Part shown: one piece after another, positions 1 to 5,438 of the stretch
Layout: every line of letters starts with the position of its first letter
Numbering within the stretch: position 1 is the first letter of the stretch
Origin: an uncultured Mycoplasmatota bacterium
GTDB lineage: Bacteria; Bacillota_I; Bacilli_A; RF39; UBA660
Assembly: GCA_900553395.1 (NCBI GenBank)
Contig: USDJ01000018.1
Coordinates: 1-5,792 of the forward strand
Length of the DNA stretch: 5,792 bases
Direction of reading: 5' to 3'
Position numbers and translations under genes: made by a program
The notes under the pieces: model-generated
Database searches by the model: none
What the model was told of the DNA's origin: nothing
What the model saw: the letters and a program-made list of their open reading frames with translations, nothing else

Positions 1-16
1 GTTAGCATTTATTACT

Positions 17-36
17 CTCAGAAGTTAATTTCCGAG
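17..36 (-). other. Short hairpin downstream of tRNA-Gly
   Basis: On the minus strand, 14 bases past the tRNA 3' end, CTCGGAA and TTCTGAG can pair as seven base pairs (one G-U) around a six-base loop. No U-tract follows, so it is not a convincing terminator. It may be a processing structure or the start of another RNA outside the window. The rest of positions 1-49 shows nothing recognisable. Confidence 0.25.
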
Positions 37-49
37 TTTCCTATCAATC

Positions 50-123
50 TGGAGCGGGTGATGGGAATCGGACCCACGTTATCAGCTTGGAAGGCTGGAG
101 TTCTACCATTGAACTACACCCGC
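50..123 (-). tRNA. tRNA-Gly (anticodon UCC), CCA encoded
   Basis: Read on the minus strand this folds into a 74-nt cloverleaf. It has a perfect seven-pair acceptor stem (GCGGGTG/CACCCGC), a D-arm GTTC/GAAC with G18G19, anticodon loop CTTCCAA (anticodon TCC, glycine), a four-base variable loop, discriminator U73 and an encoded CCA. It closely resembles Bacillus tRNA-Gly(UCC) as I remember it. Two features are odd. The T-loop reads TCCGATT, so position 55, almost always U (modified to pseudouridine), is C. The first anticodon-stem pair is a C27-A43 mismatch. A strong promoter lies directly upstream. Identity is certain from the anticodon and fold; whether it is fully active in translation is open. 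Confidence 0.95.
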
Positions 124-141
124 AATTCGTAGACAATTAAC

Positions 142-170
142 ATTATACTATTAAAGTAATTAAGTGTCAA
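142..170 (-). promoter_or_regulatory. Consensus sigma-A promoter of tRNA-Gly
   Basis: On the minus strand there is a perfect -35 TTGACA (165-170), a 17-base spacer and a perfect -10 TATAAT (142-147). Transcription should start near 135, about 12 bases before the mature tRNA 5' end. A full-consensus promoter fits a stable RNA gene. Confidence 0.9.
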
Positions 171-173
171 CGA

Positions 174-196
174 TTTTTTTAAAAAATTTTAAAAAA
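174..196 (-). terminator. Possible weak A/T-only terminator of the GDPD gene
   Basis: An A/T-only inverted repeat (TTTTTTAA at 175-182, TTAAAAAA at 189-196) lies 25 bases after the GDPD stop codon. With no G-C pairs it is a poor intrinsic terminator. It is listed because no better one exists before the tRNA promoter; read-through into the tRNA is possible. Confidence 0.25.
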
Positions 197-220
197 GTTA
201 ATTTTGTTATTGATATGATG

Positions 221-901
221 TTAGATAGATATATTACATATATAGTTATTTGTAATATGTTTATATTTATTCATTTCTTCTTTGGATGATATAGTCCATA
301 TTATTATATTATATTTTAATAAATGATTTTTAATTTTATTTTTATTTATAATTTTTTTAGAAATTGCTAGGAAGTCTGGATTGTAATATTTAAGTATTAA
401 GTTACCAATTATTTTATTATATATTTGATTCTTTATTAGTAATCCTATTGTAATGTTTTCATTTAATTTTTTTATGTATTTTATAATTTTAGGATTAAAC
501 GATTTTATTATGTAAGGGTACTTGTATTTGCTTAAATCGTTTATTAGGATTTTACACACTTTTTTCCAAGATTGGCAGTTTTTAATTTCTATATCAATAA
601 GTACTTTACCATTTACTAATTTTAGTACTTCTTCTAGTGTAGGGATATGTTCTTTAGTACCTAATAATTTTAATTTTTTAATTTCATTAAATTTGAGATT
701 TTCGATGCTTGTACTTAAACCTGTAAGTCTTTTTAATGTTTTATCGTGAAATACTACTAATATATCATCTTTTGTTTTCCTTATATCTATTTCAATGGGT
801 AACTTGTTTTCAATAGCTTTATTAAATGAAGCTATTGAGTTTTCTGGTATATCTATATTGTTATGTATTCCTCTATGTGCAATTATTAAATTATCAAACA
901 T
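221..901 (-). CDS. Glycerophosphodiester phosphodiesterase family protein
   Basis: Predicted GDPD-family TIM-barrel enzyme of 226 residues. The family hydrolyses glycerophosphodiesters, such as deacylated phospholipids, to glycerol-3-phosphate and an alcohol, with a divalent metal. Visible motifs are AHRG (His9-Arg10), PENS (Glu20-Asn21), EIDI (Glu37, Asp39), FHD (His52, the second catalytic His), IPTLEEVL (86-93), DIEIK (Glu105, Lys107) and the C-terminal IIWTIS (Trp202). Together these give the metal ligands and both catalytic histidines. No signal peptide or membrane helix is seen, so it is probably cytosolic, and the length is normal for a short bacterial GDPD. The ATG is preceded by AGGTGA at 906-911. 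It lies downstream of spoVS behind a terminator and probably has its own promoter. The C-terminal half is unusually rich in Lys, Asn and Ile, fitting the AT bias. The exact substrate cannot be told. Confidence 0.92.
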   Translation of the reverse strand: MFDNLIIAHRGIHNNIDIPENSIASFNKAIENKLPIEIDIRKTKDDILVVFHDKTLKRLTGLSTSIENLKFNEIKKLKLLGTKEHIPTLEEVLKLVNGKVLIDIEIKNCQSWKKVCKILINDLSKYKYPYIIKSFNPKIIKYIKKLNENITIGLLIKNQIYNKIIGNLILKYYNPDFLAISKKIINKNKIKNHLLKYNIIIWTISSKEEMNKYKHITNNYICNISI

Positions 902-916
902 TTTATCACCTATGTA

Positions 917-925
917 ATTATACCA
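917..925 (-). promoter_or_regulatory. Possible extended -10 promoter for the GDPD gene
   Basis: On the minus strand TGG-TATAAT matches an extended -10 element with a perfect TATAAT (917-922). No good -35 is seen; that region is occupied by the spoVS terminator. Transcription would start only about 10 bases before the ATG, at or just before the Shine-Dalgarno sequence, giving a near-minimal leader. Confidence 0.4.
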
Positions 926-929
926 TTGA

Positions 930-957
930 AAATAAAAAGAAGCTATTATTTAGCTTC
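930..957 (-). terminator. Intrinsic terminator of spoVS, overlapping its stop codon
   Basis: On the minus strand GAAGCTA (951-957) pairs perfectly with TAGCTTC (939-945) around a five-base loop, followed by TTTTTATTTT. The spoVS stop codon (946-948) lies inside the loop, so the last codons form the 5' arm of the stem. Confidence 0.85.
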
Positions 958-1206
958 AACAATTAATTTTATTGCAGTTCTTTCATCGCCATCAATGACA
1001 ATATCAGTAAATGCAGGAATACAAACTAAATTTTTACCACTAGGAGCTACAAACCCTCTAGCTATAGCGATTGCTTTTATTGCTTGATTAAGTGCTCCAG
1101 CTCCTATAGCTTGTATTTCTACACTTCCTTTTTCTCTAAATACATTAGCAAGAGCTCCTGCAACTGAATTAGGATTTGACTTAGTTCCAACTTTAAGTGT
1201 TTCCAT
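946..1206 (-). CDS. spoVS: Stage V sporulation protein S (SpoVS), Alba-like small protein
   Basis: An 86-residue protein, the usual SpoVS length. It opens with METLKVGTKSNPNSVAGALA and continues through the conserved AIGAGALNQAIKAIAIARG (about residues 35-53) and a C-terminal segment with CIPAF and DGDERTAIKL. SpoVS proteins have an Alba-like, nucleic-acid-binding type fold. In Bacillus subtilis loss of spoVS affects septation and spore coat/cortex formation, but homologues also occur in non-sporulating bacteria, so sporulation cannot be concluded here. The start is fixed by a GAGAGGA ribosome site at 1217-1223. It is transcribed divergently from sufU across a 125-base gap and ends in its own terminator. 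I could not find a convincing sigma-A or sigma-H promoter for it. Confidence 0.97.
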   Translation of the reverse strand: METLKVGTKSNPNSVAGALANVFREKGSVEIQAIGAGALNQAIKAIAIARGFVAPSGKNLVCIPAFTDIVIDGDERTAIKLIVEAK

Positions 1207-1248
1207 ATAAATTATTTCCTCTCTTTCTATACTTAAATATATTCACGT

Positions 1249-1270
1249 AAGATAAAAAAATTACTATCTT
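1249..1270. repeat. Dyad AAGATA-N10-TATCTT between spoVS and sufU
   Basis: A perfect six-base inverted repeat (1249-1254 and 1265-1270) with a 10-base spacer. It sits just upstream of the sufU -35 box and within the leader or promoter zone of divergent spoVS. The position would suit an operator, but in such A/T-rich DNA a chance match is quite possible. Confidence 0.3.
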
Positions 1271-1273
1271 TGT

Positions 1274-1302
1274 TTGCAATATACTGTGAAATATATTATA
1301 AT
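1274..1302 (+). promoter_or_regulatory. Promoter of the sufU operon
   Basis: TTGCAA (1274-1279, four of six to the -35 consensus), a 17-base spacer and a perfect TATAAT (1297-1302). Start of transcription is expected near 1309, giving a leader of about 23 bases before the sufU GTG, too short for a riboswitch. Confidence 0.8.
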
Positions 1303-1331
1303 GTACTTATAGCAAGGAATAGTGAGACATA

Positions 1332-1754
1332 GTGGATAAGGAAATAAAGAGAACAATAATATTAGAGAATTATCAAAATCCTAAACATAAAGGCTTAATA
1401 GATGATAGCAGCTATAAAAAAATTAATACTAATAGTGAGAGCTGTATTGATGAAATAGATCTTATGATGAAAATAGAAGATGGCAAAATAAAGGATGTTA
1501 GATTTGATGGAGAGGCATGTGCCATATGTACAAGTTCTACTTCTATAATGACAACTCTATTAATAGGAAAAACTTTGAAAGAAGCTGATTATATAATTGA
1601 TAATTTTGAGAATATGATAGAAGAAAAAGAATATGATAGTGATGTACTAGGGGAAGCAATAGTTTATGATGATATAGCAAAACAGCCTAATAGAAAAAAA
1701 TGTGCCCTTTTAACTTGGATGGGTGCGAAAAAGATTGTTGAAAAGGAGAAATAA
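1332..1754 (+). CDS. sufU: Fe-S cluster assembly protein SufU (zinc-type sulfur acceptor)
   Basis: A 140-residue member of the IscU/SufU family, close to the usual 145-150. In Gram-positive bacteria SufU accepts sulfur from the cysteine desulfurase SufS and passes it to SufBCD. The expected zinc ligands are present: Cys38 and Asp40 (SCID, normally CGD), Cys63 (GEAC) and Cys124 (KKCALLTW). The SufU-specific insertion before the last Cys is also present (roughly 85-115), separating it from IscU. Cys66 is an additional cysteine in CAIC. The N-terminus has the typical ILENYQNPKHKG. The GTG start is chosen because an in-frame TGA lies at 1323-1325; AAGGA at 1314-1318 is a rather distant ribosome site (13 bases). 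First gene of its unit, one base before the next ORF. SufS, its partner, is not in the window. Confidence 0.93.
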   Translation: MDKEIKRTIILENYQNPKHKGLIDDSSYKKINTNSESCIDEIDLMMKIEDGKIKDVRFDGEACAICTSSTSIMTTLLIGKTLKEADYIIDNFENMIEEKEYDSDVLGEAIVYDDIAKQPNRKKCALLTWMGAKKIVEKEK

Positions 1755-1755
1755 A

Positions 1756-2238
1756 ATGCAAATTCATGAAAATTTTAAATTAAAAAAGGCAAGAATAGGT
1801 TATATTGAAAGAGATAAGAATGGCGGGGTTGTGTTTAGACATTTTAAAGATTCTATTGGATTAGAAAGAGTATATGCTATTGACGAAAAAAATTGTATAG
1901 CTATAGATATTGATTCAATGTTAAGCTATCCATTTATAAATACTATAAATATGCAATATATAAAAACTGGTCAGAATTTAGAAAAATATTCTCCTACAGA
2001 TAGAATTGTTTGTTGTCCATTTGACTTGGAACTCTCTTCTCTCAGCAGCCAAAGTTTAAAAAATGTAGAGTATGTAATTAAGGCTTTGGAAGCTGGAATG
2101 AAATTTCCAGATGGTAATCAAGAAATGAGCTGCAAAGAATTTGATGATATGATGACTGGAAATGAGAGTAAGGAACATAAAAAAAGAGTAAATGGCTTTA
2201 AGAAAACGATAAGAAGAGTAAGAAAAGGAAAAAAATAG
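1756..2238 (+). CDS. Hypothetical 160-residue protein between sufU and sufB
   Basis: I do not recognise this protein. The ATG at 1756 is preferred because AAAGGAG (1742-1748) sits seven bases upstream. A GTG at 1723 would add only a basic 11-residue stretch that is the sufU end read in another frame. The protein is soluble, with no signal peptide or membrane helix. The N-terminal half looks beta-rich (residues 12-70, e.g. ARIGYIERD, GGVVFRHF, CIAIDIDS). A middle segment has RIVCCPFDLEL (83-93, Cys86-Cys87), then a helix around 100-115 and a strongly basic tail (residues 139-160, many Lys and Arg) that could bind nucleic acid or the ribosome. Cysteines are at 47, 86, 87 and 126, without a CxxC pattern. 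Its position, one base after sufU and before sufB, suggests co-expression with Fe-S assembly; any function there is inference. Confidence 0.85.
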   Translation: MQIHENFKLKKARIGYIERDKNGGVVFRHFKDSIGLERVYAIDEKNCIAIDIDSMLSYPFINTINMQYIKTGQNLEKYSPTDRIVCCPFDLELSSLSSQSLKNVEYVIKALEAGMKFPDGNQEMSCKEFDDMMTGNESKEHKKRVNGFKKTIRRVRKGKK

Positions 2239-2253
2239 TAAATTTTCCTTTTT
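2223..2253 (+). terminator. Weak terminator/attenuator between the 160-aa ORF and sufB
   Basis: AAAAGGAAAA (2223-2232) and TTTTCCTTTT (2243-2252) form a perfect 10-pair stem around a 10-base loop, followed by further U-rich sequence. Only two pairs are G-C, so it is probably leaky. The stop codon of the upstream ORF (2236-2238) lies in the loop. Confidence 0.55.
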
Positions 2254-2271
2254 ATTTGTTAAAATATTTAG

Positions 2272-2277
2272 TATAAT
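2272..2277 (+). promoter_or_regulatory. Possible -10 element of a sufB promoter
   Basis: A perfect TATAAT stands 18 bases before the sufB ATG, with only a weak -35 match (TTTTTA at 2249-2254, 17-base spacer) that overlaps the U-tract of the preceding terminator. It would give a very short leader holding only the ribosome site. SufB may thus be expressed partly on its own. Confidence 0.35.
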
Positions 2278-2294
2278 GAGTAAGGTGACCAATT

Positions 2295-3602
2295 ATGAGA
2301 GAAAAAGGAATTAGTAAATCTAAGGTAATAGAAATTTCAAAAATAAAAAATGAACCAAAATGGATGAGAGACTTTAGAGTTAATTCTTTCAATAAGTTTA
2401 AAGAATTATTGAATCCCTCTTTCGGCCCAGAGTTAAAAATTAATTTTGACGATATTACTTATTATAAAAAAGTTTGGAAAAACGAGGATGATTGGGATAA
2501 AGTTCCAAAAGATATTAAGAACACTTTTGATAAGCTAGGAATAATCGAAGCTGAACAAAAATATTTAGCTGGTATTGGAGCTCAGTATGAAAGTGAAGTA
2601 ATATATCACAATATGATAAAAGAACTAGTAGAAAAAAACGTTATATTTTGTGATACCGATACAGCTTTAAAAAAATATCCTGATTTATTTAAAAAATATT
2701 TTAATAATTTAGTAAAATATGATGAGAATAAGTATACAGCACTAAATGGTGCGGTTTGGAGTGGAGGTACGTTTATTTATGTACCACCTCATACTAAACT
2801 AGATAGACCCTTACAAAGCTATTTTAGAATTAATAGTGTAAATATGGGGCAATTTGAAAGAACTATTATAATAGTGGATGATGATTCTTCACTTCATTAT
2901 ATGGAAGGATGTACAGCTCCTACATATTCTACTGATTCACTTCATGCTGCTGTTGTTGAAATATATGTAGGTAAAAATTCTAGATGTAGATATACTACAA
3001 TTCAAAATTGGTCTAATAATGTATATAATCTTGTAACTAAGAGAGCTATAGTCGATGAGAATGGCCTTATGGAATGGATAGATGGAAATATAGGATCAAA
3101 GGTTAATATGAAATATCCTGCTTGTATATTAAGGGGTAAAAATGCTAAAGGAAGATGTATATCAATAGCAGTTGCAACCAAAGGTCAAATACAAGATGCT
3201 GGTGCTAGAATGATTCATTTAGCGCCTAATACTACGAGTGAAATTATAAGTAAATCTATAGCTGCCTGTGGTGGAGAGGCTACTTATAGAGGAAAAGTAA
3301 AGATTTCTAAAGAAGCAATTAATTCATCTAGTATTGTTAAATGCGATACAATTATATTAGATGAGTTATCAAGAAGCGATACAATCCCATCTAATATGGT
3401 ATTTAACGATTCATCAAACATAAATCACGAGGCAACTGTATCTAAGATAAGTAAAGAAAAATTATTTTATTTGATGAGTAGGGGATTGAATGAAGATAAA
3501 GCTAAAGAATTATTAATAATGGGCTTTATTGATAAATTCAGAGAAGAATTACCTATGGAGTATGCTGTTGAACTAAACGCACTGTTAAAAAATTATTTCT
3601 AA
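2295..3602 (+). CDS. sufB: Fe-S cluster assembly scaffold subunit SufB
   Basis: Full-length SufB of 435 residues (family about 460-480). SufB forms the SufBC2D scaffold on which Fe-S clusters are built in the cytosol using sulfur delivered by SufU/SufS. Landmarks are GIGAQYESEVIYHN (93-106), NGAVWSGGTFIYVPP (151-165), MEGCTAP with Cys206, the sulfur-accepting region of the family, KCDTIILD with Cys350 in the cluster-building region, and NHEATVSKIS (377-386). SufB rather than SufD is shown by the complete N-terminal region and the EGCTAP and HEAT motifs. The ATG follows AAGGTGA (2282-2288) by six bases. It lies downstream of sufU and the 160-residue ORF and ends in a terminator. In Bacillus the order is sufC-D-S-U-B; here U and B remain in order with another gene between them, and C, D and S are not adjacent. 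Confidence 0.97.
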   Translation: MREKGISKSKVIEISKIKNEPKWMRDFRVNSFNKFKELLNPSFGPELKINFDDITYYKKVWKNEDDWDKVPKDIKNTFDKLGIIEAEQKYLAGIGAQYESEVIYHNMIKELVEKNVIFCDTDTALKKYPDLFKKYFNNLVKYDENKYTALNGAVWSGGTFIYVPPHTKLDRPLQSYFRINSVNMGQFERTIIIVDDDSSLHYMEGCTAPTYSTDSLHAAVVEIYVGKNSRCRYTTIQNWSNNVYNLVTKRAIVDENGLMEWIDGNIGSKVNMKYPACILRGKNAKGRCISIAVATKGQIQDAGARMIHLAPNTTSEIISKSIAACGGEATYRGKVKISKEAINSSSIVKCDTIILDELSRSDTIPSNMVFNDSSNINHEATVSKISKEKLFYLMSRGLNEDKAKELLIMGFIDKFREELPMEYAVELNALLKNYF

Positions 3603-3603
3603 G

Positions 3604-3629
3604 AAATGCATTTTATATGTATTTTTTTT
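3604..3629 (+). terminator. Terminator after sufB
   Basis: AAATGCAT (3604-3611) pairs with ATGTATTT (3617-3624), including one G-U, around a five-base loop and runs into a T-tract ending at 3629. It starts two bases after the sufB stop. The following stretch (3630-3737) is A/T-rich, non-coding and shows nothing else I can name. Confidence 0.65.
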
Positions 3630-3737
3630 ATTAGCAATTTTAATAATTTACATTATATATTTTCATGAATTTTAATTATTGTATTCAAAATATTAGTAAT
3701 CACATCATTTTATGTTTTATATGTTAAAAATAGGTAT

Positions 3738-3766
3738 TTGATATGTTTGTTTTTTGATGATATTAT
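3738..3766 (+). promoter_or_regulatory. Promoter of the ssb gene
   Basis: TTGATA (3738-3743, five of six), a 17-base spacer and TATTAT (3761-3766, five of six). Transcription would start near 3773, close to the strong AAAGGAGG ribosome site at 3774-3781, so the leader is short. Confidence 0.7.
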
Positions 3767-3789
3767 CTAAGCGAAAGGAGGTAAATTGA

Positions 3790-4125
3790 GTGCTTAATCA
3801 AGCAGTATTGGTGGGAAGAATTGTACAAGACTTAGAACTTAAGGATACAGAAAAGGGCAAGGTAGCAAATATGACACTTGCTGTACCTAGAACGTTCAAA
3901 AATTCCAATGGAGAATATGACACTGATTTTATATCTTGCGTTTTATGGAAGGGAATAGCCGAAAATACAGTAGAGTATTGTAAGAAGGGAGATTTAGTTG
4001 GAATAAAAGGTCGTATTCAAACAAGAAATGTTGAATTTGACGATGAAACCCATAAACAATTTGTAGAAGTAATAGCAGAAAAAGTCACATTTTTATCCAG
4101 TAATAGAAACAAGGAATCAGAATAA
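3790..4125 (+). CDS. ssb: Single-stranded DNA-binding protein, short form
   Basis: A 111-residue OB-fold protein of the SSB family, which coats single-stranded DNA in replication, repair or transformation. The OB fold spans nearly the whole chain: LNQAVLVGRIVQDLEL (2-17), NMTLAVPRTFKN (27-38), DFISCVLWKGIAENTVEYCK (46-65, with the conserved Trp53), KGDLVGIKGRIQTR (66-79) and the last strand FVEVIAEKVTFL. It ends in NRNKESE and lacks both the flexible linker and the acidic DDDIPF-type tip by which primary SSBs recruit partners. In length it resembles the secondary SsbB of Bacillus (about 113 residues). Start is GTG at 3790, eight bases after AAAGGAGG. It stands alone between its own promoter and terminator, not with rpsF and rpsR. 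A second, full-length SSB elsewhere in the genome is expected but not shown here. Confidence 0.94.
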   Translation: MLNQAVLVGRIVQDLELKDTEKGKVANMTLAVPRTFKNSNGEYDTDFISCVLWKGIAENTVEYCKKGDLVGIKGRIQTRNVEFDDETHKQFVEVIAEKVTFLSSNRNKESE

Positions 4126-4138
4126 TTGATTCCTTTTT
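4111..4138 (+). terminator. Terminator of ssb, overlapping its stop codon
   Basis: AAGGAATCA (4111-4119) and TGATTCCTT (4127-4135) form a perfect nine-pair stem with a seven-base loop, followed by T's to 4138. The ssb stop codon (4123-4125) lies in the loop. Confidence 0.9.
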
Positions 4139-4163
4139 CAAAACTATAAAAATATGTTATAAT
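4135..4163 (+). promoter_or_regulatory. Promoter of the pncC-like gene, extended -10
   Basis: TTTTCA (4135-4140, four of six to -35), a 17-base spacer and a perfect TATAAT (4158-4163) preceded by TGT, an extended -10. The -35 overlaps the U-tract of the ssb terminator, a very compact arrangement. Start expected near 4170. Confidence 0.75.
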
Positions 4164-4181
4164 ATTTATAGCATTTATAGC
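4164..4181 (+). repeat. Tandem nine-base repeat at the pncC-like transcription start
   Basis: ATTTATAGC occurs twice head to tail (4164-4172 and 4173-4181), directly downstream of the -10 box and over the predicted start site. It could be an operator or a chance duplication. Confidence 0.4.
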
Positions 4182-4227
4182 AAATTTTAGTAAATATACT
4201 ATTTAATTTCTTTATGGAGGATAAATT

Positions 4228-4707
4228 ATGAATACCAGCTTAAAAGAACTGATAGAAAAACTAATAGATAAAAAATATACGATATCAACGATGGAATCTT
4301 GTACAGGTGGTGGTCTTGCAAATGCTATTACAAACATAGAAGGTTCTAGCGATGTGTTTAAATATGGAGCTGTTACTTATTCAAATGAGTATAAAATAAA
4401 AATGGGTGTAAGCAAGGCTATTATAGATGAATATAGTGTTTATAGTAAGGAAGTAGCTCGAGAAATGAGTAAGAATATAAGTCTTTTTACATTTTCTGAT
4501 TATGGAATCGGCATTACTGGAAAACTAAATAAAGAGGATAAAAATAACCTCTTTGGAGATGATAATACAGTTTTTATAAGTATTTATAGTAGAAGTGAAG
4601 ACAAGTTTTATGACTATAAATTTATTGCTTCTTGTGAAACTAGAAGTAAAAATAAAGATTCTATTGTTAATTTTATCGTTAGTGAATTATTAAAAATTTT
4701 GAAGTAA
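4228..4707 (+). CDS. CinA C-terminal domain protein, PncC-like nicotinamide-nucleotide amidase
   Basis: A stand-alone CinA C-terminal domain of 159 residues. The family deamidates nicotinamide mononucleotide to nicotinate mononucleotide, recycling the NMN released by the NAD-dependent DNA ligase. Visible motifs are MESCTGGGLA (22-31, with the catalytic-type Ser24), GSSDVFKYGAVTYSNEYKIKMGV (39-61) and SKEVAREMSKN (73-83, normally SEEVAREMA). The family's glycine-rich GIAGPGG loop is replaced by GITGKLNKEDKNNL (95-108), which keeps the first glycines but lacks PGG. No N-terminal MoCF_biosynth domain is present, so it is the short PncC type, not full CinA. ATG follows GGAGG (4216-4220) by seven bases. 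Own promoter and terminator. Fold assignment is firm; activity is less sure because of the altered loop. Confidence 0.88.
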   Translation: MNTSLKELIEKLIDKKYTISTMESCTGGGLANAITNIEGSSDVFKYGAVTYSNEYKIKMGVSKAIIDEYSVYSKEVAREMSKNISLFTFSDYGIGITGKLNKEDKNNLFGDDNTVFISIYSRSEDKFYDYKFIASCETRSKNKDSIVNFIVSELLKILK

Positions 4708-4731
4708 TTATAAATAATATGGCAAAAAATT

Positions 4732-4754
4732 AAGACGTTTTAGTCTTTTTTTTT
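4732..4754 (+). terminator. Terminator after the pncC-like gene
   Basis: AAGAC (4732-4736) and GTCTT (4743-4747) form a short stem with a six-base loop, followed by T's to 4754. The stem is short but the U-tract is long. Confidence 0.65.
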
Positions 4755-4787
4755 ACATTTTTCATAATCTTTACTAGAGGTGAAAGT

Positions 4788-5438
4788 ATGAAAAAAGCAT
4801 TATTAATTTTATTATCTATATTTTTAATTACTCCAGGAATAAAGGCTGTGGAGGATGAAAATAAAATTTTGGCTCAAAATGCCAAAAGTGCCGTATTACT
4901 TGAGGAAAGTACAGGTGAAATTCTCTATGAATATAACTCTCATGAAAAGTTAGCGCCTGCTTCTATGACAAAAATGATGAGTTTACTTTTAATTATGGAA
5001 GCCATAGAAAATAAGGTAATCACGTGGGATCAGATGATAACTGTATCTAGTAATGCATCTAGCATGGGTGGATCACAAATTTTACTTGAAACTGGTGAAA
5101 AAATGAGCGTTGATGATCTAGTAAAAGGAATAACTATCGCAAGTGGTAATGATGCTGTGGTAGCGCTCGCTGAAGCAATTGCCGGAAGTGAAGAAAATTT
5201 TGTTAAAATGATGAATGATAAGCTAAGAGATTTGGGATTAAAAGATTCAAATTTTAAAAATTGTCATGGACTTGATGAAGAAGGACATTATTCAAGTGCA
5301 TATGATATGGCAATTATAGCTCGTGAATTAGTAAAACATGAAAAAATACTTGAGTATTCTAAAATATACGAAACTTATTTAAGAGAAGGTACAAATAAAA
5401 AGATATGGCTTGTTAATACAAATAAAGTCGTGTACTAA
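4788..5438 (+). pseudogene. dacF: DacF-like D-alanyl-D-alanine carboxypeptidase, 3' part cut off by element insertion
   Basis: The 5' 216 codons of a low-molecular-weight PBP (family S11, usually about 380-400 residues) that trims the terminal D-Ala from peptidoglycan stem peptides. The N-terminus is a signal peptide (KK then a hydrophobic core, likely cleavage after Ala20). Active-site SMTK (Ser59, Lys62) and SGN (119-121) are intact, as are ASSMGGSQILLETGEKMS (90-107) and EGHYSSAYDMAI. The chain is normal up to WLVNTNK (207-213) and then ends VVY-stop. In the family this point is followed by FY, GVDG and the catalytic KTG within about 15 residues, then the C-terminal domain and membrane anchor; all are missing. 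What follows is non-coding DNA and a serine recombinase, so I read this as insertional truncation. The product would be secreted, unanchored and without carboxypeptidase activity. ATG follows AGAGGTGA (4776-4783); a CATAAT at 4763-4768 may be a -10. Confidence 0.9.

Noticed and set aside
50..123. tRNA-Gly as an integration site of an element covering the left genes
   Set aside because: The tRNA is complete, no integrase gene is near it and the neighbouring genes are housekeeping types.
522..749. Plus-strand 75-codon ORF
   Set aside because: It lies wholly inside the GDPD gene on the opposite strand, whose motifs are clear; no ribosome site or family resemblance.
1207..1300. Sigma-H type promoter for spoVS
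   Set aside because: A GTGAAT resembling the -10 exists on the minus strand, but no AGGA-type -35 lies at the right distance.
1723..1755. Upstream GTG start for the 160-residue ORF
   Set aside because: It would overlap the sufU end and lacks a ribosome site; the ATG at 1756 has AAAGGAG at ideal spacing.
2056..2292. Minus-strand 78-codon ORF
   Set aside because: Antisense to the end of the 160-residue ORF and the terminator before sufB; its hydrophobic look comes from the reverse of Lys-rich codons.
3630..3737. Riboswitch or small RNA upstream of ssb
   Set aside because: The stretch is nearly pure A/T without a stable stem, and the ssb promoter lies downstream of it.
5427..5438. Premature dacF stop as a sequencing error or simple frameshift
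   Set aside because: No reading frame downstream shows GVDG, KTG or other DacF sequence; a terminator and a recombinase follow instead.
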